From the NCBI RefSeq assembly GCF_052324685.1, contig NC_135222.1, forward strand, positions 825,501 through 889,500: 64,000 bases of DNA, given 5' to 3'. The stretch is from Brachyhypopomus gauderio (Eukaryota > Chordata > Actinopteri > Gymnotiformes > Hypopomidae). The notes below the pieces were generated by a model. It searched no databases. It had not been told where the DNA came from and saw only the letters and a program-made list of their open reading frames with translations. Positions 15,666-34,234 of this stretch are shown piece by piece. The translations under genes and the position numbers were made by a program. Within the stretch, counting starts at the first letter, position 1; each line of letters opens with the position of its first letter.

Positions 15666-18375
15666 TCCACTACCAGTATGGCCCAAGCTATCAATGGATA
15701 ACTTTTAATACTGTAGCTTTTAAAGACTCAAAAAAAAAACCCCTACAAAAGCCTACAAAGCTAAATGCAGTTAAGCTCAATCAATTATGTTTCTTACAAT
15801 GCAAATACTGAGCCCACGTGCGTTTGGTGGTGTTGTGGAGGCCGAGCTACACCTGTAATGGCACACGGGGGGGGGCGTAGCAGCCGGCTTGAAGTGCTGG
15901 CAGTTCTACTAGGTTGTCCTGTTCCACTGACCACTCGCACACAGTAATTCAGAGCAACTTGATTTCTTGAAATGTGACAATGTTGATTAAGTATGCCGCA
16001 GTGTTTTAAAAAAATGACCGAGGTGCGAGGGGAGACCGTTTAACTGGGACCGTGCATCATTAAAACCCAAAATGCCTCAAAAGTTCTTGCCATTTGCTTT
16101 TTTCACCCAGTAACAATTACAAAAATAGAAAAAATTTATTTTTCACTGAACACACTGCGTTCTGTAATATGTAATAGCAATCATAAATTATAATGCAACA
16201 CTACAAGACAGACCCATAATTCATGTGAGCTGCATGGGTTCTATGCTCCACCGTGAGCTGGGTGTAGTATGCCATCAGATTTTTGTTTCTTTTTGTTTCT
16301 ACGTTTTTCCATAATGAATATAACCTTGCTGATTCATAAGCAGGAGAGATGCACACACGGGTTTGTGTCAGATGGTTGCGTGCGTAAGGGATTTGCTAAT
16401 GCTTTTGACAGTGGCACTAAACTGTTTGGTGGGGGTAACGTCGCTGCTGTGAAGCTATATGCTGATCTGGGTGTGTTGTGTCTTGACTGGTACAGGCCTG
16501 CAGGGCGTTTGTCTGAAAAATGACATGATTTATGTGGGATGATGTCTGGCCTCCACACAGAAACAGATTGAACTCGGTGGTGGTTCAGATGGTGACATGT
16601 CTGACCTTTTTATTAGCTGGGTTGTGTCATACTGGAGATCACTTAGGCCAGTTTAAACACTGGAAGGGGACTGGTCACTCCTGATGCCTGTCTTGGATCA
16701 TTTTAGACTCACGATTAACTGTGTCGGTTTGATTTCTGCTTGAAAGAATTGTCATTTTTCCTGTTTTAGTAAATATGTACTTAAGCATACATTTATAGCT
16801 ATTAATATAGAATAGAATAAATATAAAAATGAGCTTGAAACAAGACCTTTGATCTTTATCAGGATGATTTGTATCCTGCAATGCAAAGTAATAATTGAAA
16901 AACAGACAGAAGCTCCTTCTTGAGTGTGTGAGGCGTGATGCAGGCGACAGAGTTCACACGTCTATATACCCACGGCCTTCATGAGCATCTGACAGGAGAC
17001 CCAGACTCCGCCTTACTGCAGTCAGTGCTGTTGCTATAGGGACCAGACTGAGGCCTATTGAGACCACACACCCTGCAGACGAGTTGTGGGCCCTCGGGGA
17101 CCCGCCCAGACGTGACCCCTCACGCACCCCACCCCTGCCCCTCGCACTAACCCCCCCCCTCACACGGTGCACGGTTTATGAAGCTCGTGGTTGGACGCGT
17201 ATACAGCAGAATGGACAAAAAAAAAAAACGTTTTTGGATGACACGAGTCTCACGTGGTTATATGTGGAGCGTGTCATGATTCTGATCAAAATGTGATCAG
17301 ATGACAGTTGAAGGTTACAGATCTGACACTGTAGATGTCTGTGAAAGAGCACAGCTATCACTCTGCCTAAGGGTCAGTTCGACGCTGTAGGCGGAACATA
17401 CTGCGTCTGCACTCTTGAGACTGTTCATGAAGGGGCCATGTCTTGTTTTTTTTACCCCTTCTCATAATGCAGTAGTATTATAAGGCGTGTGATCTCTTGA
17501 CAGGTCATCGCCAGCGTGAACCTAATCAGATTCTCCACAGTACACCTGTTTCCGTTTGACTCAGCTTTAGAAATTTCATCACTGAATGCGGTGCATTTTT
17601 CCCCGGCTGGAAATAGCCCGTGCTCACGTCTTCTACAGTGCGAGCTCGGCTTCTCTTTATAGCAATGAACTCGGCGGCTTCAAAAATAACTGTGTTATGC
17701 AGAGAAAATGGAAGCTCTCCGAAGAGCAAGACGACGGACAACTCGCACGCTTGTGTAAGCAGAGAAAATGAGGGGCGCACCAAACGAACCAATGAGCAGA
17801 CCTTTTAATCTTCACAAAATGTAAATGGTCCACACAAAGAGTCTCAGATGCAATGTCCCGTGGACATGAAAGCAGACAAATAAGTGTGTCGTATGCTGAC
17901 CTCTTGTGGACAAAGCAGCGAATAGCCTTAATATAGCAGGGGGAATCCATGGACACATAAACCTCAGTAAATGTCATATATTATTTGAATAAGGATGAAA
18001 AACATAGTTAGATATGCTAAAAGACTGACACAGAAGACAAATGTGGTATGCTAAAGATTACACAAATAATGCTTGTGCAAACAGTCCACAAAACGATGCT
18101 TATGTCAAAGTTCTAAAAAAATTAACGCTAAATAAAAATAAAACAAACTCACATAGAAAGAATGGCTTTGATCAGTGCATAGTTACAGAGCAGCTGCAAA
18201 ATGGAATTTAAGTTCATTTGTAAAATATATCTGTAAAGTATTGTAAAAGTTCATTTGTAAAATATATCTGTAAAGTATTGTAAATTGGAATTTAAATTAA
18301 ATTAAAGGAGCAGAATGCAGCCAACAATGTGGATTAATTTCAAAACTCATTCAGCCATGGACTTTGTGCAATACT
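15666..18375. other. Spacer between convergent tmem161a and mef2b
   Basis: No coding exon can be supported here; the ORFs are short and lack family resemblance. It includes a C-rich stretch near 17.1 kb and a tandem pair of about 37 bp near 18208-18282 (core GTTCATTTGTAAAATATATC). Otherwise I see nothing. Confidence 0.6.
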
Positions 18376-18377
18376 AC

Positions 18378-18383
18378 TTTATT
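18378..18383 (-). terminator. Candidate mef2b polyadenylation signal
   Basis: TTTATT on the plus strand reads AATAAA on the mef2b strand. It lies about 780 nt beyond the stop codon and is the nearest canonical hexamer I find. A G-rich (mRNA-sense C-rich) run at about 18631-18656 lies inside the implied 3' UTR. Confidence 0.45.
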
Positions 18384-19159
18384 TTCTAAAAACAAATGTT
18401 CCAAACTAAGCTACAAATCATTTTAAATGCAAAAATATAGATTTATACACCATTTGCTATGTAGTCCTTTGTTGCATATTCTCATAGTGCATTTGCCATT
18501 TAAAGCTGCAGTATAGACTGGTCAAAAAGCTTTGAGGTTGTCCCTGAGTGTGATTTTAAGGCTTGTCTTTTCTAGAAAACCAGATGTCCTGAAAATTATA
18601 CAGCAATCTCGAACTGCTGAAAGAGCACTGGGGTGGGGGGTGGGGGGTGGGGGGCAGTAAGGCCGCTGGCTGCTTCCATGCACAAACCTTTGCCATTCAC
18701 GGTGATTCCCACCACAGGGTCGACATTCAGTGAGGGGGTTTGGTCGATAATAAGCATCCACGAAGGTGGCCCTTGAATTGATTTTTAGATTTAAAAGACG
18801 GAGTGCTCAGGACACGCAAGTTCAAAGGCGGATGGCAGCAAACTCTAAAAGGCATAAGCTACAGGAAAAGATGCCTTTCCAAATGAAAACAGAAAACACT
18901 GTTATGTTGTTTAATATGAACTCAAAAAAAAAGAAAATTGCTATTGTAACACAACTGGTTTAATGCAGCTTGTTGTTTGATCACACAAAGTGAGAGACAC
19001 TGTGTATAAAGGGTCTTCAGACTTTTTAAGAGACGAGAATCAAACTCTTGGTCCACTTGAGGCTAGTGTGTGGAGAGTGAACGAAAGCCAGGAGTCTGGA
19101 AAGCCATCACTAATCTCCAACTGCCTCCGAGGCAGAGCACCCTTCTTCTCCCCAGACCT

Positions 19160-23085
<3,926 letters not shown>

Positions 23086-26000
23086 AATGTCTCTTCAGCT
23101 CTTCATGCAAAAGATTTTGTAAAAACAAACAAAAGGTTCAATTCAAATCTTGATTTATTTAAACATTAAATACAAAAAAATTTAAGCACACATGCTGTGT
23201 TTTAAATAAATTTTAATACAGCCAAAACATTTTCATGAATCAGTAGTCATATATGAGTGTATGGTTCAATAACAAAGATACTAGCTGTATGCAGTCCAAA
23301 GAATTAGCAAAACATAATATTACTTCAGTGTTGCATAGGTAGGCCTTTCTTTGATGCAATCGTCATTCTTTGGGTCAAAGGTCACAGACGCCAATGTGAC
23401 ATAAATCTGGTGGGGAATGATGTGTTTTGTCATGATGCAATTGGCGCCCCTCCTTCCTCCCACTGTGAATGGGTGTTTATTTATACCCCTGGGAGACAGT
23501 GGGGGCTAAAGTTAGTGCGGGCTAGCGCCCCCACAGTCTGGGTTGCCCCAGGGTAAGTGTGAGCGTTTCCACTGGGCATGAGTTAAAAATATGGCATCTC
23601 CATTTAAAGGTAGAGTACAGAAAGCATAGCTAGCTGCAGCCGTGGTTAAAATAATAGTGCGTCTAAGTGCGGGTAACGGTCCTGTCCGCCCCCTGTTCTC
23701 CCATGAGCGCTATGTACACAAACACTGGATGTGAGAATCTGAGAAGAGTAATGATGCACATTAGTCTGTGCACCGAAGGCCACATTAGTGTAGGGCTGTC
23801 AGGTGTAGAGTGTCAGAAGATGCACCAGCTCCAGCACAGCTGGCTGTATAATGAAGCATTTCAAGTCTAGTCGAGAAGCACTCGCTAATAGCCTGAAGAG
23901 TGTCTGAATAACAAACATTGATTCTTGGATGTATTCACAATTGGGCCAAGTGAGCTAATACTTCACAACCTAACAAGATCTCTAAAATTACACTAGTGGA
24001 CCAAGTTCCTTTTATATATTCAGTGGAATATCATAAGAGCGGAGTGCGCACCGCGTTAGCTGTTACGTCTCCCTCTGCAAAGGACACTGTCCCTGGCATC
24101 GCTCTATAGAGAGAAGCTGACTACTGATGCAAAGGCTTCTGGGAGCTCACCCCAATCCTTCACCCCCCCATTAGACATGTTTGACCTCGTCTATTTTTAA
24201 CCCCTGTAACCCAATGGTGAGCGGATATGGTGCCACGGTTCCCATGACCCAGTAGCGTGTGCTGCCCTCTCGCCCACTCCTGGCACCCCCCGGGCCCACG
24301 ACGAATCCAAAGGGAATCCATAATGCAGGCCGTTATTCCCTTATAAAGAAGACGTTAGCTAGGGCCACGCAGGCATTGGAAATGTGCACCTACTAATTTC
24401 ACAGGTGACTGTGTTTGTACTGGACAGTTGGTCTGCGCAGATATGAATAGAACAGTGGGGAAGTGGTGTTTGAGACCAGAGATCTCTATCACAGGCCTCC
24501 ACATCTGTCACTATGTATAAACCCTAAAGTTCCTCATATTTTTTTTTATGCATCCGCAAAAATGAAAATCAAGGCTGTACTCCTATATAAAATGGATTAA
24601 AATATGACTTAGAGACCAAAATATCTGCGCTGCAATGCTCTGCGCTTAAAATTAGTATAGGTGTCAATTTTGCTTTCAGTCCTGCTGTTGTTGTTTAACA
24701 TCACTCAAATGTCTTATGCAGTCACTGCACTAAAAAATGACATTTATAAACATTCTTGGAAACATTGTTAATGTAATAATAAATCTGAATATCATATTCA
24801 TCGTTTTAATCTACTAATTGAAGGAGTCATCAGTTCATGTTCTCTTTTAGTACACAGAAACATAAATATTTAGCTTATAATATATATTTATATATATAAT
24901 TTTCTAGAATATTATCTATTTTGATATTATAATTTGGCCTAAATTGTTGGCATAGGTTTTTGGTAACAGTAAACTTATAATCTCCATGACATATCTGAGG
25001 CCACTTGTATGGCCATTCATGCAAATCTTAATTGGGATGTTTTATGATCAGAACAAAATTAAAGAACAAGTAAAGAACAAAATTAATCCAAGGTTTTATG
25101 AAAATGTGTCGAAACAGGTATAATTTGGCAACCCTTTGGCAATCCTCAACCAAAAACCTCTCAGCATTACCACTTCAGCTAAACCCCATACCTCCAGGTT
25201 TTAACGGCTACGTCTTCCTGCGGAGGCCTTCCCAGAGGCCAGGCAACGGAAAAGAACGCTCACGCCACAATGGAACCTCAGATCTTCTGCACCGCGTCCC
25301 ATCGGGACCACAGGAGACTAATTGCTGGGACCCTCATAGGAACAACACTGTCTCGGCAGCAATAACAAACAGTTTCATCATGACCAGCCTAGGCTGTCGC
25401 AGCCAAATAACTGACCTTCCGCAAAAGTCACCTCGGGCTTACAGTAGAGCTGGAGTAACAGCCTAATATAACTAAGCCTAACCCTAGAATGCAGGTAAAT
25501 GTTGACTATAATACCAGGAGGCTTTAGTTACATGTAGTTCTGTGGAGGTATGTTTTGGTTTATGGTTTAATATTGTACAAGGGCACAGGTATGTATAATT
25601 TGGATAATGTCTTAAATTTAACCGATGCTCAATTTTACCAGGTAGCACGAATATGATGTTAAATAATAATTTTAAATAAACCCACCAAAAAACCAATGTC
25701 AGGTATTGACTGCTGAACTGCACTGCGTTTCCTTGGAGGCCCTGGTGAGATAAGAAACTAAGTTTGGCCAAAAATAGAAAGAAAGCCTCCTATTTGCATA
25801 CGAAGAGACATACTTCCACAGTGCTGATTCAAAGTTCGAGCCAAGCGAGACAGCTGATGAAAGTACCACAGTGCCAAAGAGGCAAGATAAGTCTAGCTGC
25901 TGACACTATTCACACAGAACCAGAGAGCTAAATCAGTACACATTCTAGAAAATCCGCATCAAATGAACAGTGCCACAAGGAACAATGCCAGTTAATTTCA

Positions 26001-27105
26001 TAATGCATGACAGATTCTGGCCTGATTTGATAAAATAGGCATTCATCTTGACAAAGCTCCATAAAGATGGACCCAACTCTCATTTGAACGTGATCAATGT
26101 TCAATGCAAGTGTCAGAAGTCGGTGGTCAAGGAAGAAGGAGCATCTGGCGTGCACTGGCAGGTTTGAATGTTTTTAGTAAATACATCAGTACAGAATGAT
26201 TGCAGATGTTTGACGTGACCTCCAGTGCTGTCGTTTGGATCATTCCAGTTTGCACATCTACATAATTTCAGTGTTACATGACAGAAGATACATAACATTA
26301 AAATTTTTTTTTATATGGGCTCACATTTTTGTGTTATATTACTTCCGAAATGTTGTAGAAATTAGTACAAGCAAAGATTTTTGCACAAGAAAGATATTGC
26401 ATTATTTTATTTTGTTTATATACAACCTAACATGGGGTCTACAATTGAAACTTGCAGGTCACCAAACACCACTGGCCTTTCAGTCTGAATATTACCTGAA
26501 CAAAATTTCACCATATCAGTAGTTAATGTCCTTGGTTGATCTTCGTAATAATAAGGTTTGCTTTGAATCAGGATTACCAACATCAGTCAGAAAATAAGTC
26601 TGATGCAATTGACATGTTCTCTGGTGCACATGTGAAAATAAAGACTACAGTCTGTTGACAGGTGACATATCTTCACCAAGGTGCCTTGTGCTCTAGCTGG
26701 AAATGACATTTGAATTAATGATTTTATTGTCCTTTCTCCTAATGTTCTTTAATTCCCTTTTCCTCGAATATTGACAAAATGATAACAAGCACTAAATGGG
26801 CAGAAACTGGGATAGTTTGGACAGAAGTATGGATTTTATGAATATTAAAGAAATAATAACTCTTACTCTGTATACTGTCTACTTACATCTAGTTACAGCA
26901 TTTAGCAGACATACATTTCTAGAGCGTCTCCAGTAAATACTTACATATAAATAAGGCTAGTGATATTAAATTAGCATTTCTGCTGTAAGTTTACACGACA
27001 ACGATGTGACAATGGATGTGTAAAATACTTCGAAAGGAAAAGCAGGCTATGCCATGTTCAGTGATCTAATCGGTGAAATCTCTAGTAATAAAGTTTGAAT
27101 CTTAC
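23086..27105 (-). other. Probable mef2b 5' intron
   Basis: This region lies between the MADS-box exon and the inferred upstream non-coding exon. I see no coding exon. A GC-rich, relatively structured stretch at about 24.0-24.4 kb may be regulatory and is listed separately. Confidence 0.45.
24040..24385. promoter_or_regulatory. Candidate enhancer in mef2b 5' intron with a MEF2 site
   Basis: CTATTTTTAA at 24191-24200 is a full match to the MEF2 consensus YTA(A/T)4TAR. It sits in a locally GC-richer block flanked by AT-rich sequence, with CCAAT (about 24212) and CTTATAAAG (about 24340) nearby. MEF2 genes are known to autoregulate in animals. That this site does so is inference. Confidence 0.35.
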
Positions 27106-27240
27106 CAGATTTTAAATGCCAAACGACTGAGACTCTCAGGTGTACGTTTAATCGCCGTCGTCGGTATGAAGTTGCCGTGTGATCTAAGCGCGTTTTACAG
27201 TTCATCTCCAGCTGTTGATACAGTAGCATCAGCTTTGTAG
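27106..27240 (-). other. Inferred 5' non-coding exon of mef2b
   Basis: On the minus strand, a GC-richer segment ends in a strong donor (AAATCTG then GTAAGATTC, intron starting at 27105). Directly upstream lies a CpG-rich, CCAAT-containing promoter-like segment. MEF2 genes usually have non-coding first exons, and the first coding exon here has an AG acceptor candidate just before its ATG. The exon start is not determinable by eye. Confidence 0.45.
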
Positions 27241-27475
27241 GAATTAACATAACCCGGCCCACGTCGCGCCATTGGCTGGCCGCCATGCCACTCTCCCGCC
27301 TCTCCTCCCCACTCGCGCATTTAGGTTTGACTTTGCCTGTTCCACGGAATGAATGAATTAACATAACCCGGCCCACGTCGCGCTATTGGCTGGCCGCTAC
27401 GCCACTCTCCCGCCTCTCCTTTCCACTCGCGCGTTTCGGTTTGACTTTGCCTTTTCCACGGAATGAATGACGCTA
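27241..27475 (-). promoter_or_regulatory. Tandemly duplicated 114-bp promoter-like segment
   Basis: Two adjacent copies (27241-27354 and 27355-27472) are nearly identical. Each has ATTGG (inverted CCAAT, at 27271 and 27385), a CCCGCCTC GC-box-like motif, several CpGs and CACGTCGCGC. On the minus strand the CCAAT boxes read forward, towards mef2b. The segment lies between mef2b and tmem221 and could serve mef2b or work in both directions. Confidence 0.5.
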
Positions 27476-27479
27476 AGCT

Positions 27480-29640
27480 AAACCGTTAGACTGGCATGTC
27501 GAAGTTTCATAGTTATTATTTTTTTATGCATTAGACCCAGAGTATTAATTCTGGTATGTTTTAGATTACATTTCCATAGCTCGGGCTACGACAACAGTAA
27601 ACTACAATAAGGTTACCTATGAAAAACAATGACGAAAAGGTTACAACAAAGGTTAAGAAAGAGAAAAAATCACCTTTCTGATTCTCTAACATAATGTGCT
27701 TAAATGGCATTATCTATGAAAATGTCCCTTTAAATGCCTTCTGGAATTCAAGTCAAAAAGATTAAATATTTTCTTGGCTTTGTTATTTTCTGATTAGGCT
27801 ACAAATTCAGTTGAACATCACTAACCTAACTAACTAACACAAACATCACTAACTTTGAAAAAGTCAAACAGTACATTCTGACTCACCAATACTCAACTTA
27901 TCTGTGTATATTCAAATTAAACATATTCCTCAGTATACATGTTAAAAATACTGAAGTCAAAAATTCTGAAACACTCTACAAGTTGATCTGTTGCTGCTGC
28001 TATTGCAGGAAACCAAATTAAACACGTGCTCAGAGGAAAAAGGAGTAATTCTGCAAGTTTATATTCTGTAATGTTTCACGAAGTCTATTTTTTAAAAGAG
28101 AACACTACTTTTATTTATGGTATGTACTAAATATAGAAAAAGGAAAGAAATATAATGTACATTTTGCTTCCCCTCTCTCTCTCTCTCTCTCTCTCTGACA
28201 TGCACATAGTGCTTCTCTCCAGGGAGAGTCGTATCATCTGATGCAAGACCAAGCAACCTCCCACCGTGCTTCCTAATGTCCCCAAGCAACAGGCCATGTT
28301 CAGGCCTGTACTACATGTATGGATCCACACCCAGCCAACTGAGGAACACTAACATATAATTCCTGACTACAGACAGGTGACTGGGACAAAATGAATGATG
28401 TTACTGAGGGGCCGATATCTTTTTGCCTGCTGGGGAAATTAAGAAACCAGTGCACAAAGGGATGAAAGTGCTGAACCCAGGCCCTTCCTTATGGGGATAA
28501 CAAACCTCTCTGCAAGTACTGCGAGATCGCTCAAGTTATACAAATGCATTAGGACAATATGTTGCATCCAACAGAAGTTGCTTGTATGAGCAGCAATATC
28601 GCAATATCATGGGGATGGTCTAAAAGGAGCAGCTCACTGTGGCTTGTTATTTTGTAAGTGTTCATTTATCTCTGAACGAAGGAAACACTTTCTCAAGGCC
28701 TCTTGTCAAGCAAAGGAACCTTTGGAAAGCATTCATTAGACCTCTTTTTTGTTTTCCTGAAACTTCTCACTTCTGCTTTTGACAACATCAGTGGCTTCAT
28801 TTTTTTGAGCTTGTGGTGAGCCTCCTGAATTCAGAAATAGCTTCCCTGGTCAGTGTACATGTGCTCGAACGATTCTTCATCTTGTATACTTTTTTTTAGT
28901 ATCAGACTTATCTAAGCCAAAGCAGCTCAAAAGCAAAACCCTGAGTTCCCATCATCGAGTCAAAGCACTAAAACCCACCTGCTATCTGATTCTGCAAGCT
29001 AAGGTCGATAACAATGGAGACTTTGTATTCTCTCAGTTTCACTGAGGACTTAGTGAAGGTTTGGCCAATAAGATGCATGGTGAAGGAATGATGGAAATGT
29101 ACCAAATATGGAAAAGACTTAGAATTCATAAAACAATATGACATTTGTTTTATTAAAATGATTTTATTAACAATGTTAGGTTTTTTATGAAGAATGTAGT
29201 GTTAATGAGAAGAGTTTGCAGTTAAGACAACCAAGAACGTTCAATAAAGTGGTCTATATCCTATAGAAAGCCCATCGCGGAGCCTATGAATTAGTTAACA
29301 CATCAGAATAGTATAGAAATGAGCAATACAAACGTATAGGTTACGCAGTAAATACCTGTATGGCAAGGTGAGATGTTTTAAAATCTTTAGACTTAACACT
29401 CAGCACGCTGCATTGTTTAGTGAGCGCAATAATCGAATTTAGTTTCAAGGACACATTATAATCCGGTGCCTTCATCTTCATTTCAACTCTTGTCCTTCTT
29501 TTAGCGAAAACCGACTTCCCAAAACGCTTCGGGAGCGGATGCCATGTTGGTCAATATGTTGGCGGTGTGGGAAGTTTTTATTATTATTATTATTATTTTA
29601 ATACTTCATGTGGTGTAGGCCTGCGTTTTTTTATTCGAGT
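27480..29640. other. Spacer between mef2b and tmem221
   Basis: AT-rich DNA with a short CT run at 28173-28197. No coding exon or recognisable element is seen. Confidence 0.5.
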
Positions 29641-29963
29641 CTAACTGAAAAGGCCATTGTTGCCGGGAAATTTTCTAATCTGGGGATAAAAAAAAAAAAA
29701 AAGTCGACATCACATGCTCGGTTTTGGTGGCAACCATGAGCACTGCGAAAGAACGCACATTCCGAAGTGGGATACTGGTGCATTTATACTGGCCAAATGG
29801 GGAACGAACGGGCGAGCAAGTTGGCGAACAATCCGGACCAATAACAGACACGGCTTGTTATATATATATATTTACACGACGTATATTCACTTTTGCTTTT
29901 TGAGGTAACGCAAATAAAAATAGTTTCCTATATCTTTTGTTGAGGACAGTTCCGTTTACGAAG

Positions 29964-31610
<1,647 letters not shown>

Positions 31611-31942
31611 GTGGCGTTATTGTAAGCACCGGCTGGATTTCAGATGAATGCATTACAAAAATGCTGTACTGTTAACTGTACACTATTATTATTACTGGAG
31701 AATTCAGTACACCAGTGTAATCCCAAGTCCCAGACAGGTCCTTCTTTTCTGTAGTGCTTCAGATTTTGCCTAACTTGACAAGCATAGTTAAACCCTTAAA
31801 AGGTTACTTAATTGAGTCCAATTGATACAAGTGTGTTAGCCAATGTAAACACTATAACCGTCAGCAGTGTAGATTGGAGCTACTACTGTGAACTATCCAT
31901 CCAACCATCCTGAAATGTTGCCAGATTGTTTATTCAAAGAAA

Positions 31943-31976
31943 AATAAATATAAATATAAAAATAAATTGTATGCCA
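31943..31976 (+). terminator. Candidate tmem221 polyadenylation signals
   Basis: AATAAA occurs at 31943 and again at about 31971, some 330-360 nt after the stop, in an A-rich context. These are the first canonical hexamers downstream. Confidence 0.5.
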
Positions 31977-32354
31977 CTCTTGAAGCTAGATGCACTGAAA
32001 TGGTTTTTATCCTACAATTGAAACATTTTAAAATTTGTAGTTATTCACATTTTTGTATTAATTTTTATCTGGGTATTTTCTACATTACTGGTTGCTGATT
32101 TAATCAAAATTTATAAATGACAATTTATAAATTCAGAGATGTGCAGCATTGATAAGGAGAATTGTAATTAAAATATCCTTCTAAAATGTGCTTAAAGCCT
32201 AAATAGAATATCTAAACAATGCCTGACATTTCATTGGCGAGTCAATCACATACAATTATTTTGTCTTGGGTAACAATAGTAAGAAAAGACACTGGGTTGG
32301 TTCAGCATAGTTCACACAGCAGAAGTACTGAACAAAATAGATTGTGCGAGTGTA

Positions 32355-32358
<4 letters not shown>

Positions 32359-32390
<32 letters not shown>
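32359..32390. repeat. (TA)n microsatellite
   Basis: About 16 TA units between the convergent tmem221 and borcs8 genes. Confidence 0.9.
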
Positions 32391-32391
<1 letters not shown>

Positions 32392-32776
32392 CAAAGTATT
32401 ATTCAAGCAAGCAGGACTAACCTTGGCTATGAATTTCCATATGTCAAGATGATGTGGAAGATGCATGTGTTGGAGAATCACTGTAATTGGATGCAGGCTT
32501 CATACTACTAAAGCAGCATGAATTGATCAAATAAATAATAATTACGCAAATCAGTTAACCAATTAAGCATGTAATAAAATGGTGCATGCTCTACAGTCGT
32601 TAGCGCTTAGTGGGAAAATAACAGAAATAACGAAAAATGACAATGAAAACATTTTGCAAACCAAAACAGCTGCAATGCCATACTGCCTACTGATGGCGGT
32701 GAGAAAGTGTTCATGTAATGATGAACCGTGAGCCTGTTTGAACAGGGATGTGGTGAAAGAGGGTTTTTGTTTTTGT

Positions 32777-32782
32777 TTTATT
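32777..32782 (-). terminator. Candidate borcs8 polyadenylation signal
   Basis: Plus-strand TTTATT reads AATAAA on the gene strand only about 33 nt past the stop, implying a very short 3' UTR if used. Further hexamers may exist downstream. Confidence 0.4.
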
Positions 32783-32814
32783 TCACTGTTTGCAAGCAGC
32801 GGTGACCGTGTGCA

Positions 32815-33635
32815 CTACCTGCGTCCTTGAGAACTGCAGATCTTCTCTCTCATTGTGATGGCTTGTTTGAGTAGTCCGTCAATGCTTTTAAAGTAGAGGC
32901 TACTGTTGACCATGCTTTTCACAGCGCTGCAAATGCAATTAGTACGTTACATGTGTACATGTCTGTGTGTATATATGTCTGCACTGTCAGATCATTAAAA
33001 AAATACCTGCACGCATACTCCACTGTATAAATGGCTCCCTGACTCTGTTCCTCCCAGCTCTGCATGTCTGTCTATATAGAGAGATCGTCAGTTAGCTGTT
33101 AAAAACCCAGACAACTGTGCAGTCTGACATTCTAGGGGTATTCACAGGTCCACAATGAAACTAATGCAGCAGGTGGAGTTCTTGCAGTTAGGAAAGTAAC
33201 GTCATTTTAACGAAACACAGAGACAACAACATATTACACGCCAAAAACAGACTGTAATGTAACTTTAAAACTGCATGTAAACGACTTAACGTGAAAGATT
33301 TTCGAGCAGCCCCACCTTGTGTTGTACCAACTCTGGCAGTGATCGCCGGACGTGCTCTTGTAACCGATAGAGAGCTATGGACGGTTCATTGGCCAAAACG
33401 TACATGCTCTCGGTGAATTTATCCGTTACTGCAAATAAAACACGTTTCATTGTGGCTGACTGTCGTTGAGTCGCATGACTTCGTACACAGCTTGGAGACA
33501 AATTCGCATTAACGTTAGCTAGCTGGGTTAGATTAGAAAAATAAAGCAATTTACAAGCTCATGACAAATATATAAATAAATACAGTTTGATACATTACCT
33601 CGTTTCACTTTCAATTGCATCTCCTGATCATCCAT
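32815..33635 (-). CDS. borcs8: BLOC-1-related complex subunit 8 (MEF2BNB)
   Basis: Exons in transcript order: 33635-33599, 33428-33316, 33071-33007 and 32926-32815. They join in phase to 108 residues. The conserved core reads MDDQEMQLKVKRVTDKFTES, then YVLANEPSIALYRLQEHVRR and TDMQSWEEQSQGAIYTVEYA, and ends LLKQAITMREKICSSQGRR. Human BORCS8 is about 119 residues; the fish protein lacks the proline-rich human tail. It is a small helical subunit of the BORC complex on the lysosome surface. BORC recruits ARL8 and couples lysosomes to kinesins for outward transport. It is divergent from rfxank across 579 bp, as in mammals. In human it also produces read-through transcripts with MEF2B, but here tmem221 lies between the two. 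Confidence 0.95.
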
Positions 33636-34059
33636 TTTATACAAACTCCGACGCTATGATAATGTTGGGATATATTCGCTAAATGTTTTATTTACGCCCA
33701 TATAGGGGTTGCGCTATTACCCGTGTGCATCTGTAATAGTCTTCCGGTATATATTTATCACCCAGCATGTAGTTCCGAGCTGTTTTAAAGGTTTGACTGT
33801 AAAATAAAAAGCACACGGTGTGAAGACCAGACAACCACAATAGCTAAAGAATAACTTCACATTTTGTCTTTTTAACAACATTTCATTAAAAGTATAAGAA
33901 AAAACTTTAAACAGCAAAATCAACGCACCTTAAAATAATGTCGTCTCTTTTAGTTTCACTTTTGCTAGCAGGAAATAAAAGCAGACAAATTTACTTTAAC
34001 GAGTGACTACTGTCCTAATATTCCCCCAGACTCGGATTAGACAGGGTCGTTGAGTTCCG
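33636..34059. promoter_or_regulatory. Bidirectional promoter of borcs8 and rfxank
   Basis: The start codons of the two divergent genes are 579 bp apart. CTTCCGGT at 33741-33748 contains an ETS core (CCGGAAG on the other strand). An rfxank 5' non-coding exon appears to end at 34059 (GTTCCG then GTAAGATA), and its intron closes at a TTAAAACAG acceptor at 34196. No TATA box is clear. Confidence 0.55.
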
Positions 34060-34201
34060 GTAAGATAACATGACTCATGCATTTTAGTTTTAGTTTGTTA
34101 CATTGGCCAACATACATATATACATGTATATACTTATTACAATATAGATTCCAAGCTGATTGTGTGCTACATTGTTGCATTCTCTTGTTAAAACAGGTGT
34201 T

Positions 34202-34234
34202 ATGGTAAACCAGAATGGACAACAAAACAGATGA
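34202..34234 (+). other. uORF overlapping the rfxank start codon
   Basis: An ATG at 34202 with good context (G at -3, G at +4) opens a 10-residue frame. It ends at TGA 34232-34234, overlapping the rfxank ATG (34215) in a different frame. It lies in the same exon as the main start, just after the inferred acceptor at 34196, so every transcript spliced that way would carry it. Both ATGs have strong contexts. Confidence 0.6.
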
